Assembly: GCF_003074135.1 (NCBI RefSeq)
Contig: NZ_PPDK01000002.1
Location: 186,001-250,000, forward strand
Direction of reading: 5' to 3'
Length of the DNA stretch: 64,000 nucleotides
Source: Euzebya tangerina
GTDB taxonomy: Bacteria; Actinomycetota; Nitriliruptoria; Euzebyales; Euzebyaceae
The position numbers and the translations under genes are program-made. Below, piece after piece: positions 29,541 to 37,579 of the stretch (position 1 is the stretch's first letter; each line of letters begins with the position of its first letter). The notes beneath the pieces are model-generated. The model worked only from the letters and a program-made list of their open reading frames with translations, made no database searches and was not told the DNA's origin.

Positions 29541-29986
29541 TAGCGCAACGTCAGGAACACCCCGATCATCGCGGGCTTCTCCTGTCCCTCGATCTCGACG
29601 GTCATCTCCGTCCTGACCAGGATCCCCTCACCCTTCGGCTCCGTCGACAGGATCGTCCCGCGGGCTCTGATCCGGGCACCGGATGGAACCGGGGAGGTCA
29701 GGCGCAGCCGGTCCATCCCGTAGTTCACGCCCATCACGCTGCCCTCGACCGAGAGCATCTGGCCGAGCATCTCGGGGAGCAGCGAGACGGTCAGGAAGCC
29801 ATGGGCGATCGTCTGGCCGAAGGGACCCTGGGCTGCCTTGTCGTGGTCGACGTGGATCCACTGGTGATCCCGGGTTGCGTCGGCGAACAGCTCGATCATG
29901 GCCTGGTCGACTCGGATCCACTCCGAGGTGCCGAGGTCGACGTCGCTGGCTGCCGCCAACTCGTCCTTGGTCATCGTCACTGGCAT
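29537..29986 (-). CDS. MaoC-family hot-dog dehydratase (R-specific enoyl-CoA hydratase-like)
   Basis: The 149 residues carry the hydratase-2 motif: HVDHDKAAQGPFGQTIAHGFLTVSL, in which Asp and His in D-x4-H geometry act on trans-2-enoyl-CoA. The start SEWIRVDQAMIELFADATRDHQWIH is typical of MaoC/NodN-like proteins, and the end has LVRTEMTVEIEGQEKPAMIG. ATG 29986 is used. Its stop overlaps the convergent coiled-coil gene tail by 4 nt. It may serve fatty-acid or acyl-CoA metabolism; no pathway partner is adjacent, though a CaiB/BaiF enzyme is 10 kb away. Confidence 0.9.
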   Translation of the reverse strand: MPVTMTKDELAAASDVDLGTSEWIRVDQAMIELFADATRDHQWIHVDHDKAAQGPFGQTIAHGFLTVSLLPEMLGQMLSVEGSVMGVNYGMDRLRLTSPVPSGARIRARGTILSTEPKGEGILVRTEMTVEIEGQEKPAMIGVFLTLRY

Positions 29987-30035
29987 GGCACGGCTCCTTC
30001 GGTCAGGGCGTCGTCGGTCGTGGTGGACACCGACC

Positions 30036-31286
30036 CTACGAGGTCACAGCGCGCAGCCACGCACCCAGCTCAGCCGGCGACATCACGGCCGGGTCGCCGA
30101 GATTGGTCGGCTCGACGTCCGCCAGCGCCTCCGGCACGCGCGTGATCACCTGCTCGAGCACCGCCGCACGGCCGAACTCGTCCACCAGCGCGGCCATCCC
30201 GGCGTCGTGGTCGGCCCCGCGGGCCCGTGCCGACTGGGTCAGGCCGACGAGCAGGCTCTCCCAGGTGGTCATCGGCCCCTGGGTGATCGAGGCAGACTCC
30301 TCGAAGGAGTCGACGAAGGCGAAGGGGGTCGTCGCGACCTCGTGTCCGCCACCGATGGCGGCGTACAGCCAGTCGGAGTCGAACGAGAACCCGAAGGTCG
30401 ACGGTGCTGCCAGCACCTCGCTCAGCGCGGCGGCGCCGTAGAGCTTGAACGCCGCCTGGGTGTCGGCGATGCCCCGGGAGAACAGCGCCCGCCCGACCAT
30501 CCGCTGCATGTGGCGCAGGACGACGATGCCCGGCCCCCAGCGGGCCTCGGCCTTGCGCAGCACCGAGTCGGGCTGCTTGCGGTCGCCGATGACCACACCG
30601 GCGCCGTCGGCGAACGGTCCCAGCAGCAGACCCAGCTGTCCCAGGTCCACCGACACGTCGGCGTCGGTCAGGACCACGGCGTCGGCTCCACCGTCCACGG
30701 CGACCGAGGCGCCGTACACCATCGCCCCGCCCTTGCGCGAGTCGTCGACGTCGGCCAGACCCGAAAGCGGGCCGTCCGTGGCCGGCACCACGTCGGCCAG
30801 CCGCAGGACCTGCACACGGTCGCCCATGCGGTGGCCGGCAGCCATCTCCTCAGCCACGTCGGCGCTGCCGTCGGGACAGCCGTCGTCGATCGCGACCAAC
30901 CGCCACCGCACGGTCGAGCCGTCGAGCAGCCAGTCCAGCTGATCCAGCTTCACGCCCAGGGCGTCCTCACCCAGGGGGTTGCCCTGGTCGCGCGGTCGCA
31001 AGCGGCGGTGTTCACCCCACATGGCGAACTGGACCGCGACCTCGATCTCGCCCACCGCACGCAGCCGACGTCGGGACTCGGCCAGCTTGGTGGCGATCCG
31101 CACGTCGATCGGCACCTCGGTGGAGCGGCCCAGCGTCCGGAGGAGATCGGTCGCCGCGGTCGGATCCTCGTCCTCGACCAGCGTCAGCAGCTCCTCGGCC
31201 AACCCCCGGACGGCAGGCTGGACAGCTGGATCGGTCAGGTCGAGATCGTCTCGACCGTGGGCGATCACGGCATCGAAGCGTCCCAT
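30036..31286 (-). CDS. Family-2-like glycosyltransferase
   Basis: The central ~230 residues have a GT-A fold pattern: WRLVAIDDGCPDGSADVAEEM (near residue 135), then GGAMVYGASVAVDGGADAVVLTDADVSVDL with a D-x-D metal site (DAD, near 217), then IADTQAAFKLYGAAALSE and FDSDWLYAAIGGGHEV, similar to polyisoprenyl-phosphate glycosyltransferases. A 110-residue helical N-terminal region precedes it. No membrane helix is obvious. ATG 31286 overlaps the metallo-beta-lactamase stop by 1 nt (TGATG), so both are translated together. Donor and acceptor are unknown. Confidence 0.82.
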   Translation of the reverse strand: MGRFDAVIAHGRDDLDLTDPAVQPAVRGLAEELLTLVEDEDPTAATDLLRTLGRSTEVPIDVRIATKLAESRRRLRAVGEIEVAVQFAMWGEHRRLRPRDQGNPLGEDALGVKLDQLDWLLDGSTVRWRLVAIDDGCPDGSADVAEEMAAGHRMGDRVQVLRLADVVPATDGPLSGLADVDDSRKGGAMVYGASVAVDGGADAVVLTDADVSVDLGQLGLLLGPFADGAGVVIGDRKQPDSVLRKAEARWGPGIVVLRHMQRMVGRALFSRGIADTQAAFKLYGAAALSEVLAAPSTFGFSFDSDWLYAAIGGGHEVATTPFAFVDSFEESASITQGPMTTWESLLVGLTQSARARGADHDAGMAALVDEFGRAAVLEQVITRVPEALADVEPTNLGDPAVMSPAELGAWLRAVTS

Positions 31287-31858
31287 CAGCGCGGCACCTC
31301 CGCGGTCACCGCGAAGGCCGGCCCGTGGCCGGGGACGATGCGGTCGGCGATGTCCACCACCCGGGCTCGGTGCTCGTGGAGCAGATCGAGGTCGACGGCT
31401 CGCGGATCCGACTCCGACTCGGCTGTCCACCACAGGTGGGAGAACACGACGACCCCCTCCTCGGTGTCCACGACGGTCGAGATGTCCTCCATCGTGTGGC
31501 CAGGGGTGTGGAGCAGCGTGACACCGGGACAGACCTCGGCACCCTCGGCGGGACGAGCGGTCCACAGGTCCCCGGCGTAGGTCGCCCAGTGGTCGTGGAC
31601 CGTGGCGTGTCCGAACAGGCCCATCCAGCGGGTGTGGTCGGGGTGATGGTGGCTGAGGACGACATCGGTGACGTCAGCGGGGGCGTAGCCGGCGTCCGCG
31701 AGTGGGCCGAGGATCGAATCCGGCCCCGGGCACAGGCCGGGATCGACGACGACGACGTGGTCGCCAGAGACGATCAACGACACGGTCCCTCCCACGTGGT
31801 TCCCGCCCCTGCCCGGTCGGATGTATCCCTCGAACAACACCGAGACACAGGGCTTCAT
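31286..31858 (-). CDS. Metallo-beta-lactamase-fold hydrolase (MBLAC1-like)
   Basis: The 190 residues have the zinc motif SHHHPDHT near residue 70, a later PGHTMEDIS His, DTEEGVVVFSHLWW and a C-terminal PGHGPAF. This is a minimal MBL fold as found in MBLAC1-like or glyoxalase-II-like hydrolases. I chose ATG 31858 since the longer frame to 31951 adds non-conserved residues and overlaps the divergent YbjQ start. It precedes the glycosyltransferase with a 1-nt overlap. Substrate unknown. Confidence 0.83.
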   Translation of the reverse strand: MKPCVSVLFEGYIRPGRGGNHVGGTVSLIVSGDHVVVVDPGLCPGPDSILGPLADAGYAPADVTDVVLSHHHPDHTRWMGLFGHATVHDHWATYAGDLWTARPAEGAEVCPGVTLLHTPGHTMEDISTVVDTEEGVVVFSHLWWTAESESDPRAVDLDLLHEHRARVVDIADRIVPGHGPAFAVTAEVPR

Positions 31859-31925
31859 CGTGGTTCCGATCGCATCGTGGTTCCAGCTGATCTGGGTGCA
31901 GCCTAGGCTCCAGTATCCTGCCCGC

Positions 31926-32333
31926 ATGATCCTGGTGAACACCGAGACCATTCCTGGTCAGCAGATCGTGGCACTCCGTGGGTTGGTCCAGGGGAACACG
32001 ATCCGCGCGAAGAACATCGGCCGGGACATCGGCGCCGGGCTGAAGAACCTCGTGGGTGGTGAGCTCACGGCCTACACCGAGCTGATGACCGAAGCTCGGG
32101 ACGAAGCCGTCAGCCGCATGGTCGCGCAGGCCCAGCAGCTGGGGGCCAATGCCATCGTCAACGTGCGCTTCACCACCTCACAGGTCGCCGGCGGGGCCGC
32201 CGAGCTGTACGCCTACGGGACCGCGGTGACGGTGCAACCGACCGGGGGCGCCCCGCAGCAGGCCGACGCGCAGGGGCAGTTCGGGAGCACACCGCAGCAA
32301 GCCCACCCCCAGGGCTGGAACGCCTCCGCCTGA
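31926..32333 (+). CDS. YbjQ/UPF0145 (DUF74) family protein
   Basis: The first ~105 of 135 residues match YbjQ, a small pentameric protein often called a heavy-metal-binding domain: GLVQGNTIRAKNIGRDIGAGLKN, then VGGELTAYTELM, RDEAVSRMVAQAQQLGANAIVNVRF and YAYGTAVTV. The rest is a Gln/Pro/Gly-rich tail. ATG 31926 sits 68 nt from the divergent MBL start. Its stop overlaps the start of a second YbjQ gene by 1 nt. Metal binding has been suggested from structure in this family, but no clear metal ligand cluster can be seen. Confidence 0.88.
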   Translation: MILVNTETIPGQQIVALRGLVQGNTIRAKNIGRDIGAGLKNLVGGELTAYTELMTEARDEAVSRMVAQAQQLGANAIVNVRFTTSQVAGGAAELYAYGTAVTVQPTGGAPQQADAQGQFGSTPQQAHPQGWNASA

Positions 32334-32764
32334 TGGAGTTCGTCCTCTCGATCCTGATCCTCGCGCTCCTCGTCGGGATCGGCTTCCTCGTCGGCAGCTG
32401 GCGCGAGAGGCGTCACCTGGCCGAGCTCGCCCAACGAGAACAGGCCATGGCCCACGTGCTCGTCACCGACTTGCGGTCCTTGCCTCTCGGCCTCGACGCC
32501 TCCGCCGGCACGATGGTGATGGGTGAGGTCGTGATCGCCAGCGACTACTTCAAGCAGTTCGCTGCACAGCTGCGCAACCTCGTCGGAGGTGAGGTGACCA
32601 GCTTCCGCACGGTCATGGACCGGGGCCGCCGTGAGGCCCGGCAGCGGATGGTCGAGCAGGCCGACCGCATCGGCGCCCGGACGGTCATCAACGTCCGCTT
32701 CGAGACCTCGACGGTCGCCGCGCTCGGCACCGAGGTGCTGTGCTACGGGACGGCGGTCCGCTAG
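32333..32764 (+). CDS. Membrane-anchored YbjQ-like protein
   Basis: The 143 residues start with a single hydrophobic helix (EFVLSILILALLVGIGFLVG) followed by a YbjQ core: MGEVVIASDYFKQFAAQL, VGGEVTSFRTVMDRGRREARQRMVEQADRIGA, INVRFETSTVAALGTEVLCYGTA. It is a paralogue of the preceding gene and is translationally coupled to it (TGATG), which suggests a mixed soluble/membrane oligomer. The role is unknown. The following formate dehydrogenase gene is 72 nt downstream. Confidence 0.85.
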   Translation: MEFVLSILILALLVGIGFLVGSWRERRHLAELAQREQAMAHVLVTDLRSLPLGLDASAGTMVMGEVVIASDYFKQFAAQLRNLVGGEVTSFRTVMDRGRREARQRMVEQADRIGARTVINVRFETSTVAALGTEVLCYGTAVR

Positions 32765-32790
32765 GCGGCATAATCCCGTAGACTGGAACC

Positions 32791-32808
32791 GGGACCCGAA
32801 CGGGTCCC
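32791..32808 (+). other. Perfect inverted repeat upstream of the formate dehydrogenase gene
   Basis: GGGACCC (32791-32797) and GGGTCCC (32802-32808) form a 7-bp stem with a GAAC loop in the 72-nt spacer between the YbjQ pair and the formate dehydrogenase gene. No T-run follows. It may be a weak terminator for the YbjQ pair, an operator, or a leader element. Confidence 0.4.
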
Positions 32809-32836
32809 TCACGAACTCACCGCCGAGGTGTCCACG

Positions 32837-34738
32837 ATGCGCAACAAGACCCGCCTGACCACGCCACTGATCCGCCGGGATGGCGTCCTCGAACCGGCCT
32901 CATGGGAGGACGCGCTCGCCACAGCGGCCACCGGGCTCGGGGCGATCCGAGACACCCACGGTGGTCGGGCGCTCGGCATGTTCTCGTGCTCGAAGGCCAC
33001 CAACGAGACCAACTTCATGGCCCAGAAGTTCGCCCGGGTCGTGCTCGGGTCGAACAACATCGACAGCTGCAACCGAACTTGACACGCGCCTAGCGTCGTC
33101 GGTCTGGCGACAGCGTTCGGTGCCGGAGGCGGCACCAGTTCCTATGAGGAGGCGGAGCACGCCGACCTCATCATCCTGTGGGGCTCAAACGCCCGGAACG
33201 CGCACCCGATCTTCTTCCACCACGTCCTCAAGGGTGTCCACAACGGGGCCAAGCTGTACTGCGTCGACCCCCGTCGCAGCGAGTCCGCCCAGTGGGCCGA
33301 GGTCTGGCTGGGCCTGGACGTCGGCACCGACATCGCGCTCGCCAACGCCGTCGGCCGTGAGATCATCCAGGCCGGTCTTGCCGACCCCGAGTTCATCGGT
33401 CGGGCCACCAGCGGCTACGAGGCCTACGCGGCATCGGTCAAGCCCTACACCTTGGAGCACGCCAGCCGGATCACGGGCGTGCCCGCCGGGACCATCCAGG
33501 CCCTGGCCCACGACTACGCCACCGCGGGGCGTGCGCAGCTGTGCTGGACCCTCGGCATCACCGAGCACCACAACGCCACCGACAACGTCTTCGCGCTGAT
33601 CAACCTGGCGCTCCTGACCGGCCACGTCGGCCGGTACGGCTCCGGCCTGGTTCCCGTCCGCGGGCAGAACAACGTGCAGGGCGGCGGCGACATGGGTGCC
33701 TTGCCCAACAAGCTGCCCGGCTTCGCCGACCTCGCCGACGACGAGCGACGCGGCAAGTTCGAGGCCGAGTGGGGGACGGAGATCCCCGCCACGCCCGGCC
33801 GGCACCTCAGTCAGATGTTCGAGGACATCGAATCCGGAGCGATCAAGGGCCTGTACGTCATCGGCGAGAACCCCGCGCAGGCCGAGGCCGACGCCGGCCA
33901 CACCCGGGAGCTCCTCGACGCCGTCGACTTCCTGCTGGTCCAGGACATCATGCTGACCAAGACGGCTGAGATGGCCGACGTCGTGCTCCCCGCGGCGGCC
34001 GACTGGTGCGAGTCCAGCGGCACGGTCACCTCCAGCGAACGGCGGGTCCAGCTGACCCGCAAGGCTCTCGAACCACCGGGGGAGGCGCGGGCCGACCGCG
34101 ACATCATCGCCGACCTCGCCCGGGCCTTCGGTCACGACTGGGGCCGGCCGAGTGCCGAGGAGGTGTGGGACGAGCTGCGCAGCCTCTCGCCGATGCACGC
34201 CGGCATGAGCTACCGCCGACTGGAGGCCGAGGGTGGCCTGCAGTGGCCCTGCTACGACGAGGACCATCCCGGCGAGCTGTTCCTCCACGCCCGGCTGTGG
34301 GAGGACCCGATCCAAGGTGCGCGGGCGCCGTTCACCCCCGTCGAGTTCGCGCCGCCGGTCGATGAGCTGACGAGCGAGTTCCCGCTGCGCATGACGACCG
34401 GGCGGCATCTGGACAGCTACAACACCGGGGTGCAGACCGCCGGCTACGCCTCTCCGCTTCGCGAGTCCGGGCGGACCGGGGCGATGGTCGACCTCTCACC
34501 GGAGGACGCCGAGCGTCTGGGTCTTGCGACCGGCGACCTGGCCACCGTCACCAGCCGGCGTGGCTCGATCGAGGCGATGGTCAACGTCGCGCCAGGCCTT
34601 CGCGAGGGCCTGGTCTTCATGGCCATGCACTATCCCGACTCGACCGATGTCAACCAGCTGACGATCGAGGCGTGGGACCCTCAGAGCGGCACGGCCGAGT
34701 TCAAGGCCACGGCGGTCCGGGTGGAGCACGCCGGGTGA
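32837..34738 (+). CDS. fdhA: Formate dehydrogenase catalytic subunit, Mo/W-bis-MGD, selenocysteine-containing (UGA at 33080-33082)
   Basis: The frame is open for 633 codons except for one TGA at 33080. Residues before it read NNIDSCNRT and after it HAPSVVGLA, so the TGA sits exactly where formate dehydrogenases have Sec (or Cys) before the catalytic His; E. coli FdhF has Sec-His-Gly-Pro-Ser. A hairpin right after it matches a bacterial SECIS. The rest is molybdopterin oxidoreductase (HPIFFHHVLKGVHNGAKL, VVPVRGQNNVQGG-like region VPVRGQNNVQGGGDMG) and the C-terminal MGD-binding domain (LRMTTGRHLDSYNTG). Its own [4Fe-4S] N-domain is missing and lies on the third gene. Start ATG 32837 has GAGG 8 nt upstream. 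Confidence 0.9.
33080..33115 (+). promoter_or_regulatory. SECIS-like hairpin after the UGA selenocysteine codon
   Basis: The 18 nt after the TGA are followed by GGTCT in a hairpin loop; the upper stem is 33095-33100 (GTCGTC) with 33106-33111 (GGCGAC), including one G-U, and a looser lower stem can form between 33085-33087 and 33113-33115. From memory, the E. coli fdhF SECIS has the same GGUCU loop with the same 18-nt offset. In bacteria SelB binds this hairpin to decode UGA. SelA, SelB, SelC and SelD genes are not in the window. Confidence 0.78.
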
Positions 34739-34766
34739 CCAGCCTCTGCCCAACGGAGGGCGTCCG

Positions 34767-36623
34767 ATGGATCTGACCTTCTCCGACGCCGAGCCCACCG
34801 CCGCAGAGCGCGCCGTGATCGACGGACTGCTGGGTGCGCCCGACTCCGTCTGGACCGGTGCCGAGCAGCGCTCCGAGCAGGATCTCCGCGTTGCCCGGAC
34901 CGGGCGAAGCAGGGAGCGGCGGGACGAGCTGCTGCCGGCGTTCGACGCCGTGCAGTCCGCCATCGGGTGGATCAGCGAGGGTGCGCTGATGCACATCTGT
35001 CGGCAGCTCGGGGTACCTCCGGCAGAGGCCTACGGCGTGGCCACCTTCTACGAGCTCCTCAGCGTCACCGAGCAGCCGCCCCGGGTTCTGCACGTCTGCG
35101 ATGACGTCGGCTGTCGCGGCTTCGGCGGCACCGAGCTGATCGCGGGGGTCGAGGAGCACTTCGGGCCGGAGGGTGCCGTGGTGCAGACGTCCGACGGAGA
35201 GTCAGCGACCTGGCACCGCTCACCCTGCATCGGCCAGTGCGACCGGGCACCCGCCTGCTACGCCCAGCTGGCCGGCACCGACGACGCGGTCCTGGTGGAG
35301 ACCGGAACTGACGAGGCGGTGGCCGTGCTGACCGGCTCCTCGCCGGGCGGTGCGCCCGACGTCCTCCCGCCACAGGTCGAGGGCATGCGCCTCCTCCGCC
35401 GCGTCGGGGTGGTCGACCCGACCGACCTGGATGCCTACCGCGACGCCGGTGGGTACGCCGCCCTCCGCCGCGCCGTCGAACTCGGCCCTGATCGGGTGAT
35501 CGAGGAGGTCAAGGCATCCGGCCTGCGCGGCCGCGGTGGCGCCGCCTTCCCGGCACACGTGAAGTGGTCCGCTGTCGCCGCGCACGCCGAGGGGCCGCGC
35601 TACCTGATCTGCAACGCCGACGAGTCCGAACCCGGCACGTTCAAGGACCGCACGATCATGGAGGGGGACCCCTTCGCGCTGATCGAGGCCATGACCATCG
35701 CCGGCTTCGCCGTCGGTGCCGAGCAGGGGTACATCTACATCCGTGGCGAGTACCCCATCGCCACCGCCCGGCTCCGCGGCGCCATGCAGGCGGCCCGCAC
35801 CGCCGGCATGCTGGGCGAGGACGTGCTGGGCGAGGGGTTCAGCTTCGACATCGACCTCCGCCGCGGCCAGGGTGCCTACATCTGTGGCGAGGAGACGGCC
35901 CTGATGAACTCCATCGAGGGATATCGGGGCGAGCCGCGCAGCAAGCCACCGTTCCCCACCGATGTGGGCTTGTTCGGTCGCCCGACCGTGGTCAACAACG
36001 TCGAGACGTTGGTGAACGTCCTGCCGATTCTGGAGGAGGGCGGCGCCGCGTTCGCCCGGATCGGCACCGACGACTCGACCGGCACGCGGCTGTTCTGCCT
36101 CTCCGGTGCCGTCGACACACCCGGGGTGTACGAGGTGGAGTCGGGCATGATCCTGCGCGATCTGATCAGCCTGGCGGGTGGGGAGCCGGCCCAGGTCAGC
36201 GCCGTTCTCCTGGGCGGGGCCGCCGGGGCCTTCGTCGGGCCGGGGGACCTGGACCTGCCGCTGACGTTCGAGGACGCCAGGTCGGCCGGGCTGGGCCTGG
36301 GATCCGGTGTGGTCATGGTCTTCGGGCCGAGCGCCGACCTGGGTGATGCCACCACCCGGATAGCCCGGTTCTTCCGCGACGAGTCATGCGGTCAGTGCGT
36401 CCCCTGTCGCGTGGGAACGGTTCGGGTCGAGGAGGCGCTCGGTCGCTTCCTCGCCGCCGGCCCACGGGCGAACGGGGCCGGGACGCGCGAACGACGACTG
36501 ATCGAGGAGTTGGACCTGGTGATGAAGGACGCATCGATCTGCGGACTGGGCCACACCGCTGGCACCGCGATCCGCTCGGCGCTCGATCTCGGACTGCTGG
36601 GCAAGAGCGAGGTCCCGGCGTGA
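34767..36623 (+). CDS. fdhB: Formate dehydrogenase NAD(H) subunit: NuoE-NuoF fusion
   Basis: The 618 residues join two diaphorase parts. The NuoE-like N-terminus (~1-190) has HICRQLGVPPAEAYGVATFYELL and [2Fe-2S] cysteines in CDDVGC and CIGQCDRAPAC. The NuoF-like part has the FMN site ASGLRGRGGAAFP (near 250), CNADESEPGTFKDR, the NADH region and the [4Fe-4S] ligands ESCGQCVPCRVGT (near 545) plus a late CGLGH. It would pass electrons between formate-derived reductant and NAD+. ATG 34767 is 28 nt after fdhA; the stop overlaps the next gene by 4 nt (GTGA). Confidence 0.92.
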   Translation: MDLTFSDAEPTAAERAVIDGLLGAPDSVWTGAEQRSEQDLRVARTGRSRERRDELLPAFDAVQSAIGWISEGALMHICRQLGVPPAEAYGVATFYELLSVTEQPPRVLHVCDDVGCRGFGGTELIAGVEEHFGPEGAVVQTSDGESATWHRSPCIGQCDRAPACYAQLAGTDDAVLVETGTDEAVAVLTGSSPGGAPDVLPPQVEGMRLLRRVGVVDPTDLDAYRDAGGYAALRRAVELGPDRVIEEVKASGLRGRGGAAFPAHVKWSAVAAHAEGPRYLICNADESEPGTFKDRTIMEGDPFALIEAMTIAGFAVGAEQGYIYIRGEYPIATARLRGAMQAARTAGMLGEDVLGEGFSFDIDLRRGQGAYICGEETALMNSIEGYRGEPRSKPPFPTDVGLFGRPTVVNNVETLVNVLPILEEGGAAFARIGTDDSTGTRLFCLSGAVDTPGVYEVESGMILRDLISLAGGEPAQVSAVLLGGAAGAFVGPGDLDLPLTFEDARSAGLGLGSGVVMVFGPSADLGDATTRIARFFRDESCGQCVPCRVGTVRVEEALGRFLAAGPRANGAGTRERRLIEELDLVMKDASICGLGHTAGTAIRSALDLGLLGKSEVPA

Positions 36624-37579
36624 GCACGCATCCGGTCATCCCCCGACGTCCGCCCGCACCGCCTGAGCCGCCTCCGGTCAGCCTCACCATCGACGGCCAG
36701 CAGGTCGACGTGCCTGCCGGGACGACGCTGCTCGACGCCTGCCACCGCCAGCAGATCGACACACCGACGTTGTGCTACTCCGACGTGCTCGAGCCGGCTG
36801 CCGCCTGCCGGGTCTGTGTCGTCGAGGTGGAGGGATCCCGGACCTTGGTGCCGTCGTGTGCCAGGAAGGTCGAGGACGGCATGGTCGTCCAGACCAACTC
36901 CGAGCGCGTCCGCCACAGCCGGCGCATGGTCCTGGAGCTGCTCGGGTCGTCGGTGGACATGTCCTACGCCTCGTCGGAGATCATCGACTGGACGCAGCGC
37001 TATGAGGCCGACCCCGACCGCTACGGCGAGGCGGCCCGGACCGTCGAGCAGCCGGCGAAGATCGACAACGCGCTGTACATGCGGGACTACAGCCGCTGCA
37101 TCACCTGCTACAAGTGCGTCGACGCGTGCGGCGAGCAGGCACAGAACACCTTCGCCATCACGGTTGCCGGTCGGGGCTTCGAGGCCGGCGTGTCGACGGA
37201 GTACGACGTGGCACTCGGCGACTCCGCCTGTGTGTTCTGCGGCAACTGCATCGCCGTCTGCCCCACCGGAGCGATCATGTTCTCCTCCGAACATCAGTTG
37301 CGTGAGGAAGGGCTGTGGGACGAGGACGTGCAGGAGGTGACGCGGACGGTCTGCTCGTTCTGCGGGGTGGGCTGCAACCTCGAACTGCACGTGCAGGACA
37401 ACCGGATCGTCAAGGTCACCTCACCCCAGGACCACGAGGTCACCAGCGGCCACCTGTGCATCAAGGGCCGGTTTGGCTACGACTACGTCCAGAACTTGCC
37501 GGACCCGATGACGACGCCGATCGACGACGTGCTGGCCGCGGCCCGGGCGAGTGGCCGGGACGGCGGTCCTACTCGTTGA
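36620..37579 (+). CDS. Formate dehydrogenase iron-sulphur subunit (detached N-terminus of FdhA)
   Basis: The 319 residues correspond to the N-terminal third of fused FdhA proteins. In order: [2Fe-2S] plant-ferredoxin domain (CYSDVLEPAAACRVCVVEV ... PSCARK), two [4Fe-4S] ferredoxin motifs (CITCYKCVDAC, CVFCGNCIAVCP), and the N-terminal Fe4S4 domain of molybdopterin oxidoreductases (CSFCGVGCN ... GHLCIKGRFG). The His-Cys3 [4Fe-4S] motif usually found after the 2Fe-2S domain is missing: the stretch LELLGSSVDMSYASSE has no cysteine. It ends DPMTTPIDDV, just where the catalytic protein begins TRLTTPLIRRD. GTG 36620 overlaps the fdhB stop. The last 11 nt overlap the convergent copper gene. Confidence 0.88.
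   Translation: MSTHPVIPRRPPAPPEPPPVSLTIDGQQVDVPAGTTLLDACHRQQIDTPTLCYSDVLEPAAACRVCVVEVEGSRTLVPSCARKVEDGMVVQTNSERVRHSRRMVLELLGSSVDMSYASSEIIDWTQRYEADPDRYGEAARTVEQPAKIDNALYMRDYSRCITCYKCVDACGEQAQNTFAITVAGRGFEAGVSTEYDVALGDSACVFCGNCIAVCPTGAIMFSSEHQLREEGLWDEDVQEVTRTVCSFCGVGCNLELHVQDNRIVKVTSPQDHEVTSGHLCIKGRFGYDYVQNLPDPMTTPIDDVLAAARASGRDGGPTR

Noticed and set aside
33080-33082. Stop codon or frameshift in the formate dehydrogenase gene, making it a pseudogene
   Set aside because: The frame continues unchanged after the TGA with perfectly conserved sequence, the TGA replaces the Sec/Cys position and a SECIS-like hairpin follows.
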